The translations under genes were made by a program, and so were the position numbers. From an uncultured Chlamydiaceae bacterium (GTDB lineage Bacteria > Chlamydiota > Chlamydiia > Chlamydiales > Parachlamydiaceae), in the NCBI GenBank assembly GCA_945957185.1, contig CAMFKA010000138.1, positions 1 through 5,917 on the forward strand: DNA of 5,917 nt, in the 5' to 3' direction. How positions within the stretch are numbered: the stretch's first letter is position 1; every line of letters starts with the position of its first letter. The notes under the pieces were generated by a model. The model was not told the origin of the DNA. It worked only from the letters and a program-made list of their open reading frames with translations, and ran no database searches. Shown here in pieces: positions 5,820-5,917 of the stretch.

Positions 5820-5917
5820 CCCAGGTTTCCGTTCGCTGTGCTCACTCCAACCTGGGCTATGGTATTCCGTCCCGTTGGGACTACGCGGCAATAAAATATG
5901 TGTTAAGTCCCGCAGGG
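5820..5917. repeat. 312-base repeat unit, second copy, cut by the window end
   Basis: All 98 bases are identical to 5508-5605. The copy stops inside the second arm of the CTATGGTATTCC palindrome only because the window ends. Identity over this length suggests a recent duplication or ongoing homogenisation. Confidence 0.92.

Noticed and set aside
5410..5845. Short open frames in the right-hand repeat region
   Set aside because: They run through palindromes and repeat modules, so the frames result from repeat composition rather than coding selection.
5508..5917. CRISPR array
   Set aside because: Only two long units with no spacers of the usual size are present, the units are palindromic throughout, and no cas gene is nearby.

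Overview
The window looks like part of a chromosome from the PVC superphylum, most probably a chlamydia-like organism outside the classical Chlamydiaceae. The main evidence is the LL-diaminopimelate aminotransferase on the + strand. Its start (MKRNHH), its FDAAYANFIQDP and LPKSI blocks and its APYLWV block read like chlamydial DapL. This placement rests on recalled family features, not on a search; Verrucomicrobia and Lentisphaerae remain possible.

Layout. Positions 1-92 hold a repeat element ending in a terminator-like hairpin. Positions 127-4106 are a tight minus-strand operon, read right to left: a DUF3604 protein with a polyacidic tail (4106-2094), a 76-residue cysteine-bearing membrane protein (2090-1860), the quinone C-methyltransferase UbiE/MenG (1844-1134) and the tRNA t6A enzyme TsaD (1125-127). 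The gaps are 3, 15 and 8 bases. Positions 4107-4227 are a divergent intergenic region with candidate promoters facing both ways. dapL runs at 4228-5409 on the + strand. Positions 5410-5917 contain no credible gene. They hold a second, inverted copy of the left-hand element, then a 312-base unit made of two nested palindromes, then the first 98 bases of an identical next unit, cut off by the window edge.

The genes do not form one pathway. dapL serves diaminopimelate and lysine synthesis, ubiE serves the respiratory quinone, and tsaD serves tRNA modification. The small membrane protein has some resemblance in layout to NqrM, the Na+-NQR maturation factor; if that held it would, like UbiE, serve quinone-linked respiration. 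The DUF3604 protein has lost several residues expected of the metal site and its role is unknown.

The most unusual content is the repeat DNA. The same modules (a GGCC hairpin, a CCCAGGTT hairpin with a 21-base loop, and a TAGCCACACTC arm) are joined in different orders and orientations, always at a CCCAGG/CCTGGG junction. Outward-facing copies lie beyond the 3' ends of both transcription units.
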